From Mesorhizobium sp. B2-4-3 (GTDB taxonomy: Bacteria; Pseudomonadota; Alphaproteobacteria; Rhizobiales; Rhizobiaceae): 64,000 nucleotides of DNA. The position numbers and the translations under genes are program-made. The stretch's first letter is position 1. Each line of letters starts with the position of its first letter. The stretch lies in NCBI RefSeq assembly GCF_006442815.1, contig NZ_VFVL01000002.1:62001-126000 (forward strand), read 5' to 3'. The notes beneath the pieces are model-generated. The model was not told the DNA's origin, made no database searches, and was given only the letters and a program-made list of their open reading frames with translations. Shown here in pieces: positions 16,454-24,910 of the stretch.

Positions 16454-19400
16454 ATGACGGAAACTCACGAGCTACTGGGGAGTTTCCTACCCCTAAAGTT
16501 ACTCGGGAGAATTTACGCGGTTCGCTCCGACGGCCCTGTGGCCGTCGAGTTTCCGGCTGCCGTGATGTTTGTCGATGTGTCGAGGTATACCGCCCTGGTC
16601 GAGCAGCTGGCGCGCCGGGGGCAGGCAGGGCTTGAACGAATTCCAAACCTGCTCAGCCGGTCGTATTCGCGCTGCGTGGAGCAAGTCCACGAGCGTGGAG
16701 GCGAGGTTCTATACCTCGCAGGCGACGAGTTGCTGGCCTATTGGGCGGCGGACGCCGCCGGACTTGCAAGCGCTGTCCGAGCGGCGACTGCTTGTGCCGA
16801 GGCTATCTGCGGTAACCAGAACGACCGCTCAGACAACGGCGAAGGCGATGTCGCACCAGCACTGCATGTTGGTGTCGGCGCCGGGGCGCTCTGGGCCGCA
16901 GCGTTGGGTAGTCAGCGCATCTGGACTCTCTTCGCAGGGGGAAGCGCGGTTGTGCAAGCCGCTCGCTCCCAAGCTGCCGCACGCAGATGGGAGTATGTGG
17001 TTTCGGAAAAGGCTGGCCTGGCTCTCGCGGGGATGAGCGAATCGCGACCCCATTTGGATGCCCGAGCCACAATCCCTCCGCCAGTCGACTGGCTGGCGAG
17101 GTTTCTGCCTTTGCAACTCAGGGACCTGATCCCTGACGTTGGATCGGGCCTGGCAGCCGATGGCAGCGCCGTCCCTGTTCGCTCCTCAGAACATCGCCGG
17201 ACAGCCGTGCGCCTGGACACACTTGCCGAAATAAGGCCGATCACTGCCCTGTTCGCGCGAATAGTCGGACTTGACTTTCGCCAACCTCAGGACCTTGCTC
17301 GCTATCAATCGTTATACACAGCCCTGCAGGAAGATTTGCGTTCGCGAGGCGGGCCGGCCGGCGAACTGGTCCTGGATGACAAGGGTTTGGTTTTCTTTGC
17401 GACGTTCGGAGCGCGAGGCAGCTTTCACCGCGATGACCCAAGCCGAGCGGTCGATGCTGCGCGCGCGATCAGTCTGACAGCTCGACATTTGGGACTTTCG
17501 GCGTCCGTGGGAGTGGCTACCGGCGATGCGCATTTTAGTGTCGTCGGCAACGCCCGTAGGCGGCAGCTCATGGTGTTCGGAGCTCCGGTGAACCGGGCGG
17601 CTCGGCTGATGACCGCATCGACAAGCATTTTGTGCGATGCACCGACCGAGAGAGCTAGCCGGAGGTCATTTCGCTTCGAGGAACGCGGCACCCTGCAACT
17701 CGAAGGACTGGGGGAAATGGCGACGGTCTTTTGTCCGGCGGACCAACGCGCTCCCGAAGACAACACCACCGCGCTCCTCGGCCGGCAAAGCGAACTGGGG
17801 GCCTTGGAACGCGCATTTCACGAAGCCCGGGGAGGAAGCAGGCGTTTGGTGGTGATCCTGGGCGAGTCAGGGATCGGCAAGACTGCGTTGATCAAAGCTT
17901 TCACAGACGAACTGCGGCTGATGCCGACCGCCGTCTTTGTGGCTGGGGCCGAACGTGACGATCGCCGCACATCGCTCTTGCCTTGGCGACGGCTGCTTGC
18001 GGCCGTTCTCGGGCTCTCTTCCGAAAGCGATGGAATTACGATTCTTCAACGTGTCACCGAGCGTGTTCAAGGCCACCCGTCGGTCGCCGTGCGACTGCCG
18101 TTGCTCGCTGATGTGCTAGGCGTCGAAATCCCGCAGAACGACGCGACAAAGCACTTGGAAGGAGCCAATCGGGCTGATGCGACCATGCGACTTCTGGGCG
18201 ATCTTATGGATATGTTGTCACAGCGCCCGCTGGTATTGGTGCTAGAGGATAGCCAGTGGCTTGATTCGGCATCCTGGCGTCTCGTCGAGTGGGTCCTCTC
18301 CTCCTTAACGTCACTGCTTTTGATCCTGTGCGTGCGCTCGGACGAGGTACCGGAGGAACTGAAGAACCTGCGCAAGCGGGCCGAGGCACTTGGCATGAAT
18401 ACGGGCGGAACCGACGCTGACGATCCGGCGCGCTTTTGTCGTATCTTGGATCTCGAGGAACTCAACGACGTATCGATCTGCGAATTGATCGCCCGTACGC
18501 TGGGGGATGTGCCGCCACATGACGAACTCTTGCACCGGGTTTGCGCATTGGCGGGCGGCAACCCGTTCTTCGCAGAGGAGATAGCCCTCACTCTCAAGAG
18601 CCAGGGCCTCATCGCTGTGCGCGATGGCTTCTGGCGCCCAATTCGGCCACTGGATCGCCTTAGATACTTCGACGGTGTCGAACGGGTCATTCGTGAGCGC
18701 GTCGATCGGCTTGAAGCCGCCGCGCAAGACGCGATCAAGGCGGCGGCCGTGATTGGCCGTACCTTCAGCCGCGAGGCCCTTACGACCTTGCTCAAGGGCG
18801 TGCTGCATAGCGACACGGTTGCCGCGGCCGTCGACTCGCTAGCGGCCGCGCACCTCGTGCGTCAAGTCGTCAGTTCAGGGAATTATGAATTCCGCCATGA
18901 TCAGATCCGGGATGTCGTCTACGGCGCAATCCCCAGTGAGGTGCGCCAGGGGCTTCATGGAGCATTGGCTGCATGGATAGAGTCAAACCAGTCGGCTGCC
19001 ACGGGCACTGACATTGCGGCTCTTGTCCAGCACTTTGAGGCTGCGGGGAACGGCCTCAAAGCAGTGAGATATGCAAATCTCGCTGCGACAAAGGCCCTGC
19101 AGATCGGTGCATTTCGCGAGGTCGAGTCATTTCTGGGAATCTGCCTGAACTACGAGTCCGAGCAGCCTTGGACTGCCGTTCAAAGGCTCCAGGCAGTGCG
19201 TTGGCGCAGGCAACTCGGCGAGGCTCACTATAGCCGTGGCGACCTTCACGGTCAGGGCATTTCTGTCAGACGTGCGCTGAAATTGGCGGGCGAGCCAGTT
19301 CCACGCTCGTCAATGGCTCTTCTGACCCGGCTGCTCGGAAGTGGATTGCGCCTCGCGTTCCAACAGATATTTCCTCCCTCGGCCCCACCAGGTCAGGATG

Positions 19401-20464
19401 ATGCTTCAGGCTCTTGGGAGCAGGAACTCACTCGCTGCCTGAACCAGGCTGCTGTCGTGGACTTTTTCGAACTTCGTTTCTCACGAGCATTCTCACACAC
19501 CCTCGCAGCCGTCACCTATGCAGAGCGAGCTGGGGTCACAACCGAGATGGCGGTGGCGTCAGCACAACTAGCCTGTGGTTTGGGGATTCTCGGGTGGCGG
19601 CGCGCCTGCGACTATTTCATGGCGCGAGCGGAACGGGTCGCGATCACGCTGGCAGACCCATCAATCCATTCGCACCTGTGCAACCTCGATGCGTTATGGC
19701 GTATCGGACATTGCGATTGGATGATGGTAGATCGCCGTCTCGATCAGTCCCAGGAGCTTTGTCTCCAGGCGGGAGATCAACTAAGTTGGTGTAACGCGCA
19801 GGCTATCCGCTTCTGGTCCTTGTACTACCGGGGTCACTCGGGCGAGTTGGAGCACACTGCCCAGGCATTGCTTTCGCGGGCGCAGAACAGCGGAAACCTC
19901 CAGCAGGAAATCTGGGCGCTGCGATGCAAGTCCCTGTGCGTCCTTCTGTCGGATAGTCCTCGGGAGGCGGTCGACATTCTGCGGCTGACAACGTCCGCTA
20001 TGGTCGGGTCCGCCGATCTCGCCGACATGGTTTCGGCGAAAGGCTCCCTCGCGCTCGCACTCGCGCGGATTGGGCAACATGCAGAGAGCATTAGGACCGT
20101 GGTGGAGACGCTACGCCTACTGCGCGATATGGGTCGACCGACCGTACACAGCACGCTGCCCGGCATCACTGGTGTGATAGAAGTACTCCTGCGCGGCCGC
20201 GAGGCAGGCTTGTCCCGAGAGTACGACCAATGGCGCCATTGGGAGCAGCAAGCGCTGCACGAGCTCAAGCGCTATCGTGGCGTGTTTCCCGTCGGTGCCC
20301 CGCAGCATGAGCTGTGGGTCGGTGTGGCGCATTGGCTGGATGGACGCAATGAACTCGCTGTCTCTGCATGGCAACGTGGGCTCGCGGCCGCCAAGCGCCT
20401 TGCATTGCTTCGGGACGCGTCGATAATCGCGGCCGAGATAAGACGCCGACTAGATCGGGTCTAG
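16454..20464 (+). CDS. Soluble adenylyl cyclase-like protein: tandem cyclase, AAA ATPase, helical repeats
   Basis: A 1336-aa multidomain signalling protein laid out like mammalian soluble adenylyl cyclase. The first class III cyclase domain covers about 30-195 and has metal-binding Asp residues in MFVDVSRYTAL (Asp41) and LAGDELLAYW (Asp91). The second covers about 260-425 and keeps the Asn and Arg of VNRAARLM. A P-loop ATPase follows, with GESGIGKT at 470-477 and LVLVLEDSQW near 593-602, and the rest is helical TPR-like sequence. The Lys that reads adenine in sAC is Tyr here, so the product is uncertain. ATG at 16454 is preferred to a GTG at 16385 that lacks a ribosome site. Confidence 0.82.
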   Translation: MTETHELLGSFLPLKLLGRIYAVRSDGPVAVEFPAAVMFVDVSRYTALVEQLARRGQAGLERIPNLLSRSYSRCVEQVHERGGEVLYLAGDELLAYWAADAAGLASAVRAATACAEAICGNQNDRSDNGEGDVAPALHVGVGAGALWAAALGSQRIWTLFAGGSAVVQAARSQAAARRWEYVVSEKAGLALAGMSESRPHLDARATIPPPVDWLARFLPLQLRDLIPDVGSGLAADGSAVPVRSSEHRRTAVRLDTLAEIRPITALFARIVGLDFRQPQDLARYQSLYTALQEDLRSRGGPAGELVLDDKGLVFFATFGARGSFHRDDPSRAVDAARAISLTARHLGLSASVGVATGDAHFSVVGNARRRQLMVFGAPVNRAARLMTASTSILCDAPTERASRRSFRFEERGTLQLEGLGEMATVFCPADQRAPEDNTTALLGRQSELGALERAFHEARGGSRRLVVILGESGIGKTALIKAFTDELRLMPTAVFVAGAERDDRRTSLLPWRRLLAAVLGLSSESDGITILQRVTERVQGHPSVAVRLPLLADVLGVEIPQNDATKHLEGANRADATMRLLGDLMDMLSQRPLVLVLEDSQWLDSASWRLVEWVLSSLTSLLLILCVRSDEVPEELKNLRKRAEALGMNTGGTDADDPARFCRILDLEELNDVSICELIARTLGDVPPHDELLHRVCALAGGNPFFAEEIALTLKSQGLIAVRDGFWRPIRPLDRLRYFDGVERVIRERVDRLEAAAQDAIKAAAVIGRTFSREALTTLLKGVLHSDTVAAAVDSLAAAHLVRQVVSSGNYEFRHDQIRDVVYGAIPSEVRQGLHGALAAWIESNQSAATGTDIAALVQHFEAAGNGLKAVRYANLAATKALQIGAFREVESFLGICLNYESEQPWTAVQRLQAVRWRRQLGEAHYSRGDLHGQGISVRRALKLAGEPVPRSSMALLTRLLGSGLRLAFQQIFPPSAPPGQDDASGSWEQELTRCLNQAAVVDFFELRFSRAFSHTLAAVTYAERAGVTTEMAVASAQLACGLGILGWRRACDYFMARAERVAITLADPSIHSHLCNLDALWRIGHCDWMMVDRRLDQSQELCLQAGDQLSWCNAQAIRFWSLYYRGHSGELEHTAQALLSRAQNSGNLQQEIWALRCKSLCVLLSDSPREAVDILRLTTSAMVGSADLADMVSAKGSLALALARIGQHAESIRTVVETLRLLRDMGRPTVHSTLPGITGVIEVLLRGREAGLSREYDQWRHWEQQALHELKRYRGVFPVGAPQHELWVGVAHWLDGRNELAVSAWQRGLAAAKRLALLRDASIIAAEIRRRLDRV

Positions 20465-20776
20465 CAGCTCGTTTCGCGAATGTTCGGACGTTCGTCTCCA
20501 CACCCGCCGCGACTGGCGTACCTGCCGCTTAGCTGCCTGTCCGCTTCCGGCCCAAACGAGAAGCAGACTGGCTCTCAATGTCGATCGTCAACGCCTGCCG
20601 GTTGCAGGTAACCGTTCGCCACCGCGGCCGCCCCGGGGAAGGCCATCTTGCCCGACGGCTTGGCGGACTACGCGGGTTCTTGGCCAGTTTGTTACACAGA
20701 TCAAGGACGTCTCAGCTTTGAAGTGTTCGTCGATTCCTTTAAACTATTGAAAATATTGTACTATTAGGAAAATTTC
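20465..20776. other. Intergenic gap with no recognised feature
   Basis: 312 bp between the cyclase-like gene and the tRNA-Ser 3' end. No reading frame with a ribosome site, hairpin terminator or repeat was found. It is the expected position for the tRNA-proximal end of an integrated island, but no integrase remnant or second copy of the tRNA 3' end was seen. Confidence 0.5.
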
Positions 20777-20866
20777 TGGCGGAGAGAGCGGGATTCGAAC
20801 CCGCGTTACGGTTTCCCGTAAACACACTTTCCAGGCGTGCGCCTTCAACCACTCGGCCACCTCTCC
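20777..20866 (-). tRNA. tRNA-Ser (anticodon GGA)
   Basis: Class II tRNA of 90 nt including an encoded CCA. The acceptor stem starts GGAGAGG and closes with TCTCTCC plus discriminator G. The anticodon loop reads CTGGAAA, giving GGA, which decodes UCC and UCU. A long variable arm and the T-arm GCGGG-TTCGAAT-CCCGC are present. It is transcribed leftwards, so its 3' end faces the 10.5-20.5 kb block of unusual large genes. Confidence 0.97.
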
Positions 20867-21306
20867 GTCTTAGCATCTCGCGTCGGCCGGTTTCGCCGCG
20901 CGGGTTGGGGAGATGCTCCCGTGGGAAGTCCTTGACGGACATCTGGTGCCTTCAACCGGCAGGCAACCTTCCCGGCACCGCTAGCCGTCTAGGCAAACAG
21001 GCGCGGGGCTCATCTAGTCGATCCGAAAGCGAATGCCAAGCCATATTGGCGTTGCCGCGGCTTTTGCCGTGTATGGCCCAAAGGCGAGGTTCGGGAGGGG
21101 CGATGCTTTCGAATGATGTGTACAGGCCGATCGCCCCCTCCAGCGACGCTTGACTTCGGCTGCGCCCGGCTGTCGACTGCCGTCAATCATGCAATCCCGG
21201 TGAACGGTTGCGGGCTTCCTGGAATTGCCGGTTCGGTTTTGCAATCCCGACGAAAGCCGGCAGGCGGCCTTCCTGGAATTGCTTGGGCGAGGGGCGTCGT
21301 CCCGAC
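20867..21306. other. Intergenic region upstream of tRNA-Ser and membrane-protein gene
   Basis: 440 bp holding the presumed tRNA-Ser promoter (leftward) and the leader of the membrane-protein gene (rightward). Short frames here lack ribosome sites and look like chance. A worn copy of the dispersed type A repeat is at about 21238-21284. Confidence 0.5.
21238..21284. repeat. Degenerate type A intergenic repeat
   Basis: Begins TGCAATCCCGACGAAAG and ends TTCCTGGAATTGC, matching in diverged form the element found intact at 24168, 31416, 52418 and 53316. The end TTCCTGGAATTG also occurs a second time about 50 bp upstream (near 21218), suggesting partial duplication. Confidence 0.5.
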
Positions 21307-22002
21307 ATGGCATCGATCGACCAGCAACCCGTGGGGCGACCGGACGGCGGCCTGTCCTTCATCCCGGTGGCGTGGCTCGTCATCGTCATGGGACTGTCGG
21401 CCTACGGGCTGATCGCAAACTGGCGGCTGATCGGCGACTTCAGCCTGCCGGAAAATGCATTCTTTCTCGTTTATGGCGGCTTGACCGGCGGTGTGATCAC
21501 CATCCTGTGGGGATTGTACCTGCTTGGCCTTGCCTTCAACCGCTCGGCCCGCTTCCCGCGCCATTACACGATCTGGCAGGTCGCCATCATAGTCTGGCTC
21601 GTCGTGCGCCAGGCCTATGTGTTTTACAGCTTCGCCTTCTCGGCTGAAGCGCTGGGCTTCACCGTGGCCGAGATCGCCATCGGCCTGCTCTGCATCTATC
21701 TGCTGCGCAATGGTGCCGGCGCGGACACGATCTACGCCAATCCGGAGACCGAGCGGCCGCCGGTCTTCGTCTCGATCCTTGCCGCGCTGCTCGGCATCAT
21801 CCTTGGCGGCGCGATCGGCGCTTGCGCCGGGTTCTTCGCCGGCTCGCTGATCGCGGACCTGACGCATATGAGCTGCTTCGAGGGCGCCTGCGGATTTTTC
21901 GCCGCTTTTGTCGGCCTGGGCGGCCTGATCGTCGGCGCGATCGCCGGCGGTATTTTCGCCGTCTGGCGGGTGAACCGGCGCGGACCGGCGCGGGCTCGCT
22001 AA
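21307..22002 (+). CDS. Integral membrane protein, DUF2569-like
   Basis: A 231-aa inner-membrane protein. Four hydrophobic segments in the first 140 residues (starting FIPVAWLVIVMGLSAYGL) resemble the DUF2569 family; a further Gly/Ala-rich hydrophobic hairpin lies at about 160-220, followed by an Arg-rich cytoplasmic tail. ATG at 21307 is used because upstream in-frame sequence belongs to a repeat. The function is unknown and the family assignment is tentative. Confidence 0.65.
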   Translation: MASIDQQPVGRPDGGLSFIPVAWLVIVMGLSAYGLIANWRLIGDFSLPENAFFLVYGGLTGGVITILWGLYLLGLAFNRSARFPRHYTIWQVAIIVWLVVRQAYVFYSFAFSAEALGFTVAEIAIGLLCIYLLRNGAGADTIYANPETERPPVFVSILAALLGIILGGAIGACAGFFAGSLIADLTHMSCFEGACGFFAAFVGLGGLIVGAIAGGIFAVWRVNRRGPARAR

Positions 22003-22087
22003 TTTCACGGGCCGCGATTGCACGGGAACCGCGCACGCTCTATGTCGATTGCGGGGTAGACGGGGAGCTTTCCCGGGGAGAGCGTCG

Positions 22088-22414
22088 ATGTTGCGTTTCA
22101 TCTTTCGGCTGGCAGCCATGGTTGCGCTGTCAATCGCCGTCATCATGGCGGTGATCGACACGACACGCTCGGTCGCAGCATCGTCGCTGGTGATGACGCC
22201 GCTCAACGCAAGCTGGCTGGCGGTCTCGCCCGATACCCGTGCCGCGTTCGAGACTTTCGTGCGCGCCAAGGCAAGCCCGCTGGTCTGGGACGGCGCCGTC
22301 GCCTGGGTGCTTGCGCAACCCGGTTTTGCCATCTTCGCGGTGCTGGCCTTCCTGCTCTACGCCATCGGCTACCGGCGCAAGCGCGGCGGCGCGAAATTCG
22401 CTCCAAGCCCCTGA
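22088..22414 (+). CDS. Small membrane protein, hypothetical
   Basis: A 108-aa protein with an N-terminal hydrophobic segment (FIFRLAAMVALSIAVIMAVI), a soluble middle of about 50 residues and a second membrane segment (GFAIFAVLAFLLYAIGY) followed by a basic tail. ATG at 22088 follows GGGGAG by 7 nt. Two-pass topology with the middle in the periplasm is likely. I do not recognise the family. Confidence 0.65.
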   Translation: MLRFIFRLAAMVALSIAVIMAVIDTTRSVAASSLVMTPLNASWLAVSPDTRAAFETFVRAKASPLVWDGAVAWVLAQPGFAIFAVLAFLLYAIGYRRKRGGAKFAPSP

Positions 22415-22500
22415 AGGCTCTTGTTTTGACACTGCTGCGGGTGGACGGCTACTGCGAAACCGCCGAGCCCTACCGCCGGTAACCGCTTTTTCCAACAGGT

Positions 22501-22521
22501 CAAAATTCCACGTGAATTTTG
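22501..22521. promoter_or_regulatory. Palindrome upstream of the BMP binding-protein gene
   Basis: Inverted repeat CAAAATTC-N5-GAATTTTG, 8-bp perfect arms, 130 bp before the nucleoside-binding protein start. Symmetry and position suit an operator for a regulator of nucleoside uptake, but no regulator gene is adjacent. Confidence 0.35.
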
Positions 22522-22651
22522 TTTCGCGCCGTGCCAGATTGACCGCGAGCGGGAGGGGCAAACACTTCCTGCCTGGCCTCGCCAGCCCGCCGGAGAACCG
22601 GGCGGGCAGGCGGTGCAAAAACGGAAAAATAACCGACAGGGTGTGGATCAC

Positions 22652-23641
22652 ATGAAACGTATCGTTCTCGGCCTTCTGGCCGCAACCGCAATGGTTCTTC
22701 CGGCTTTCGCCGCGGACGTGCAGCCGGCCATCCTCTACGATCTGGGCGGCAAGTTCGACAAATCCTTCAACGAGGCGGCCTATAACGGCGCCGAGAAGTT
22801 CAAGAAGGAAACCGGCGTCGCCTATGTCGAATTCGAAGTCTCCAACGCCTCGCAGCGCGAGCAGGCGCTGCGCCGCTTCGCCGAGGACGGCCGCAATCCG
22901 ATCGTCATGGCGGGCTTTGCCTGGGAGGACGCGCTGAAAGCGGTCGCGAAAGATTATCCCGACTTGAATTTCGCCATCATCGACGATGCCGTCGACCTGC
23001 CCAATGTCCGCTCGTTGGTGTTCAAGGAGAACGAAGGCTCCTACCTCGTCGGCATCCTGGCGGCGATGGCGTCGAAGTCGAAGAAGGTGGGCTTCGTCGG
23101 CGGCATGGACATCCCGCTGATCCGCAAGTTCGAATGCGGCTATGTCGGCGGCGCCAAGTCGGCCGGCGCCACCGATGTCATCCAGAACATGACCGGCGAC
23201 ACGCCGGCCGCCTGGAACGACCCGGCCAAGGGCGGTGAGATCGCCAAGACGCAGATCGACCAGGGCGCCGACGTGGTCTACGCGGCGGCCGGCGGTACCG
23301 GCGTCGGCGTGCTGCAGGCGGCTGCGGATGCCGGCAAGCTCGGCGTCGGCGTCGATTCCAACCAGAATGGCCTGCAGCCCGGCAAGGTGCTGACCTCGAT
23401 GATGAAGCGCGTCGATGTCGCCGTCTACAACGCATTCACGGATGGCAAGAACGGCACCTTCAAGGGCGGCGTCCAAAATCTAGGCCTCAAGGAAGGCGGC
23501 GTGGACTACGCCATGGACGACAACAACAAGGCTCTGGTCACCGACGAGATGAAGGCGGCCGTCGAAAAGGCCAAGGCCGACATCATCTCCGGCAAGGTCC
23601 AGGTGCACGACTACACCACCGACAACGCTTGCCCCTATTGA
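22652..23641 (+). CDS. BMP family nucleoside-binding protein
   Basis: A 329-aa periplasmic binding protein of the BMP/PnrA family, which feeds purine or other nucleosides to RbsC-like ABC importers. The signal peptide (MKRIVLGLLAATAMVLPAFA) is cleaved near residue 20 with no lipobox Cys, so it is soluble rather than a lipoprotein. YDLGGKFDKSFNEAAYNG near residue 30 is the typical family opening. The ATPase and permeases it serves start 1.5 kb downstream, beyond a terminator, a GNAT gene and two opposite-strand genes. Confidence 0.9.
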   Translation: MKRIVLGLLAATAMVLPAFAADVQPAILYDLGGKFDKSFNEAAYNGAEKFKKETGVAYVEFEVSNASQREQALRRFAEDGRNPIVMAGFAWEDALKAVAKDYPDLNFAIIDDAVDLPNVRSLVFKENEGSYLVGILAAMASKSKKVGFVGGMDIPLIRKFECGYVGGAKSAGATDVIQNMTGDTPAAWNDPAKGGEIAKTQIDQGADVVYAAAGGTGVGVLQAAADAGKLGVGVDSNQNGLQPGKVLTSMMKRVDVAVYNAFTDGKNGTFKGGVQNLGLKEGGVDYAMDDNNKALVTDEMKAAVEKAKADIISGKVQVHDYTTDNACPY

Positions 23642-23663
23642 TCTGCGACTGAAGCAGGGTTTG

Positions 23664-23697
23664 AACCGCCGGGCCAACGCCCGGCGGTTTCGTTTTG
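23664..23697 (+). terminator. Rho-independent terminator after the BMP gene
   Basis: Perfect 11-bp GC-rich stem (AACCGCCGGGC) with loop CAAC, followed by a T-rich run, 23 bp after the BMP stop. It should isolate the abundant binding-protein mRNA from the downstream genes. Confidence 0.8.
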
Positions 23698-23708
23698 GAG
23701 ATGGAACG

Positions 23709-24167
23709 ATGCGGCCGACGATCGAAGCCATGGCTGAAGGCGACATCGAGATGATCGCACGGCTTCGCCTGAAGGCTTTCTTCGAGGGCACTGGACGGAC
23801 GCTCGACGAAGACATGGCCGGGCTGCGCGGGCTGATCGCCGGCGACGGCTTCGAGGCGGCCTTTGTCGCCCGCGACCGCGGCCGGCCGATCGGGAGCTGC
23901 CTGCTCGTCCGCGACGAAATCAATTCGCCGCACGATCTGACGCCATGGTTGGCCGGACTGATCGTCGAGGAAGCCTATCGAGGCGGCGGTGTCGGCACGG
24001 CGCTGGTCAGAACCGTCGAAGCTCATGCCACTTCGGCCGGTGTGGGCAAGCTCCATCTCTACACATGGCAGGCGCGCGGCTTCTACGAGGCGCTTGGATG
24101 GACGGCGGTCGAGACCTTCGAGCAGGACGGCGCGCCGATGCTTCTGATGTCGAAGTCTCTACTGTGA
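23709..24167 (+). CDS. GNAT family N-acetyltransferase
   Basis: A 152-aa acetyltransferase of the GNAT fold. The acetyl-CoA binding motif A is EEAYRGGGVGTALVRTV near residues 90-106, preceded by the beta-strand AGLIVE, and the C-terminal FYEALGWTAVE is the usual motif B end. The substrate is unknown. ATG at 23709 follows TTGGAG at a short distance. It sits alone after the terminator and is unrelated to nucleoside transport by sequence. Confidence 0.85.
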   Translation: MRPTIEAMAEGDIEMIARLRLKAFFEGTGRTLDEDMAGLRGLIAGDGFEAAFVARDRGRPIGSCLLVRDEINSPHDLTPWLAGLIVEEAYRGGGVGTALVRTVEAHATSAGVGKLHLYTWQARGFYEALGWTAVETFEQDGAPMLLMSKSLL

Positions 24168-24236
24168 CGCAATTCCGGACGGAAGGCTACGACGAAGGCG
24201 TCGAGCCCAACCGCGCGCACTTTTCCTGGAATTGCT
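24168..24236. repeat. Type A intergenic palindromic repeat, copy 1
   Basis: Element with terminal inverted repeats GCAATTCCGGAC and TCCTGGAATTGC enclosing a GAAGGCTACG...GAG core. It begins directly at the GNAT stop codon and ends at the stop of the convergent anti-sigma-like gene. Intact relatives are at 31416, 52418 and 53316. Confidence 0.8.
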
Positions 24237-24237
24237 T

Positions 24238-24645
24238 TTATAGCGTGCCGGCGAGATAGCCGAGCGCAAAGGCCGCCACCAGGGCAAGTGCGATGACAAA
24301 TCCCAGCCTGCCGCCAAGCGAATGCAGGCCGACGCCGTAGGGCTTGCGCTCGAGCCGGTGGATCATCGGTGGCGGCGGTTCGGCCTCGGAGGCCGCGGCG
24401 CCGGCAAGGCGCGCCTGCATCTGCGGCAGTTCGGCAAGGCGTTGCGTGACCAGTTCCCAACGATCGCCGCGCGCTTCAGGTCCCGCGGGATCGAAGGCGC
24501 GCAGGCGTTCGGCCAGCCGCAGCACCGTATCGCGAAAGGCGGGATCGATCTCGAGGTCGCGTTCGGCGCGGGCGCGTTCCCTGTCGTTCATCAAGCCAAA
24601 GACATAATCGCCGGCCCGAGCGACGCGGTCGCTTTCACTGGACAT
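24238..24645 (-). CDS. Anti-sigma factor-like single-pass membrane protein
   Basis: A 135-aa protein resembling the N-terminal part of RskA-type anti-sigma factors: AGDYVFGLMNDRERARAERDLEIDP near residue 12 is the typical opening helix pair, and a single transmembrane segment (GFVIALALVAAFALGYLAGTL) closes the chain. The extracytoplasmic sensor domain of RskA is missing, as only a few residues follow the membrane segment. No sigma factor gene is adjacent. It runs in the direction of slyX, 22 bp downstream of it. Confidence 0.65.
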   Translation of the reverse strand: MSSESDRVARAGDYVFGLMNDRERARAERDLEIDPAFRDTVLRLAERLRAFDPAGPEARGDRWELVTQRLAELPQMQARLAGAAASEAEPPPPMIHRLERKPYGVGLHSLGGRLGFVIALALVAAFALGYLAGTL

Positions 24646-24667
24646 GGCCGTCGTTCCCCATGGCTCC

Positions 24668-24877
24668 TCACCAATGCGGCGGCTTGGTCACCGGAACATC
24701 GGAGGCGGTCTGCTCCTCCAATTCCAGGAAGCGGTCGGTGAGCGCTGCGAGCTTGCGCTCCATGCGCTCGATCACCTTCCACTGCTCGGCGATCTGGCCG
24801 GACAGCTCCTCGATGGTCTTCTCCTGCTCTGCGGCGCGGATTTCCAACGTCGTCAGCCGATCGTCAGGCATGGCCAT
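24668..24877 (-). CDS. slyX: SlyX family protein
   Basis: A 69-aa small protein of the SlyX family: an acidic coiled coil (LTTLEIRAAEQEKTIEELS, then QWKVIERMERKLAAL) ending in the typical PPHW. The cellular role is not established. The start at 24877 has a second in-frame ATG two codons later (24871); neither has a strong ribosome site. It is followed by the anti-sigma-like gene and is divergent from the nucleoside ABC ATPase. Confidence 0.85.
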   Translation of the reverse strand: MAMPDDRLTTLEIRAAEQEKTIEELSGQIAEQWKVIERMERKLAALTDRFLELEEQTASDVPVTKPPHW

Positions 24878-24910
24878 GCAAAACCGATCCTTGCGAATGT
24901 GAAGCCTCCA

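Noticed and set aside
20739..20942. Short - strand frame across the tRNA
   Set aside because: It overlaps tRNA-Ser entirely and has no ribosome site or family pattern.
20905..21153. 82-codon + strand frame
   Set aside because: Sequence lacks any domain, has no ribosome site and lies where the tRNA promoter is expected.
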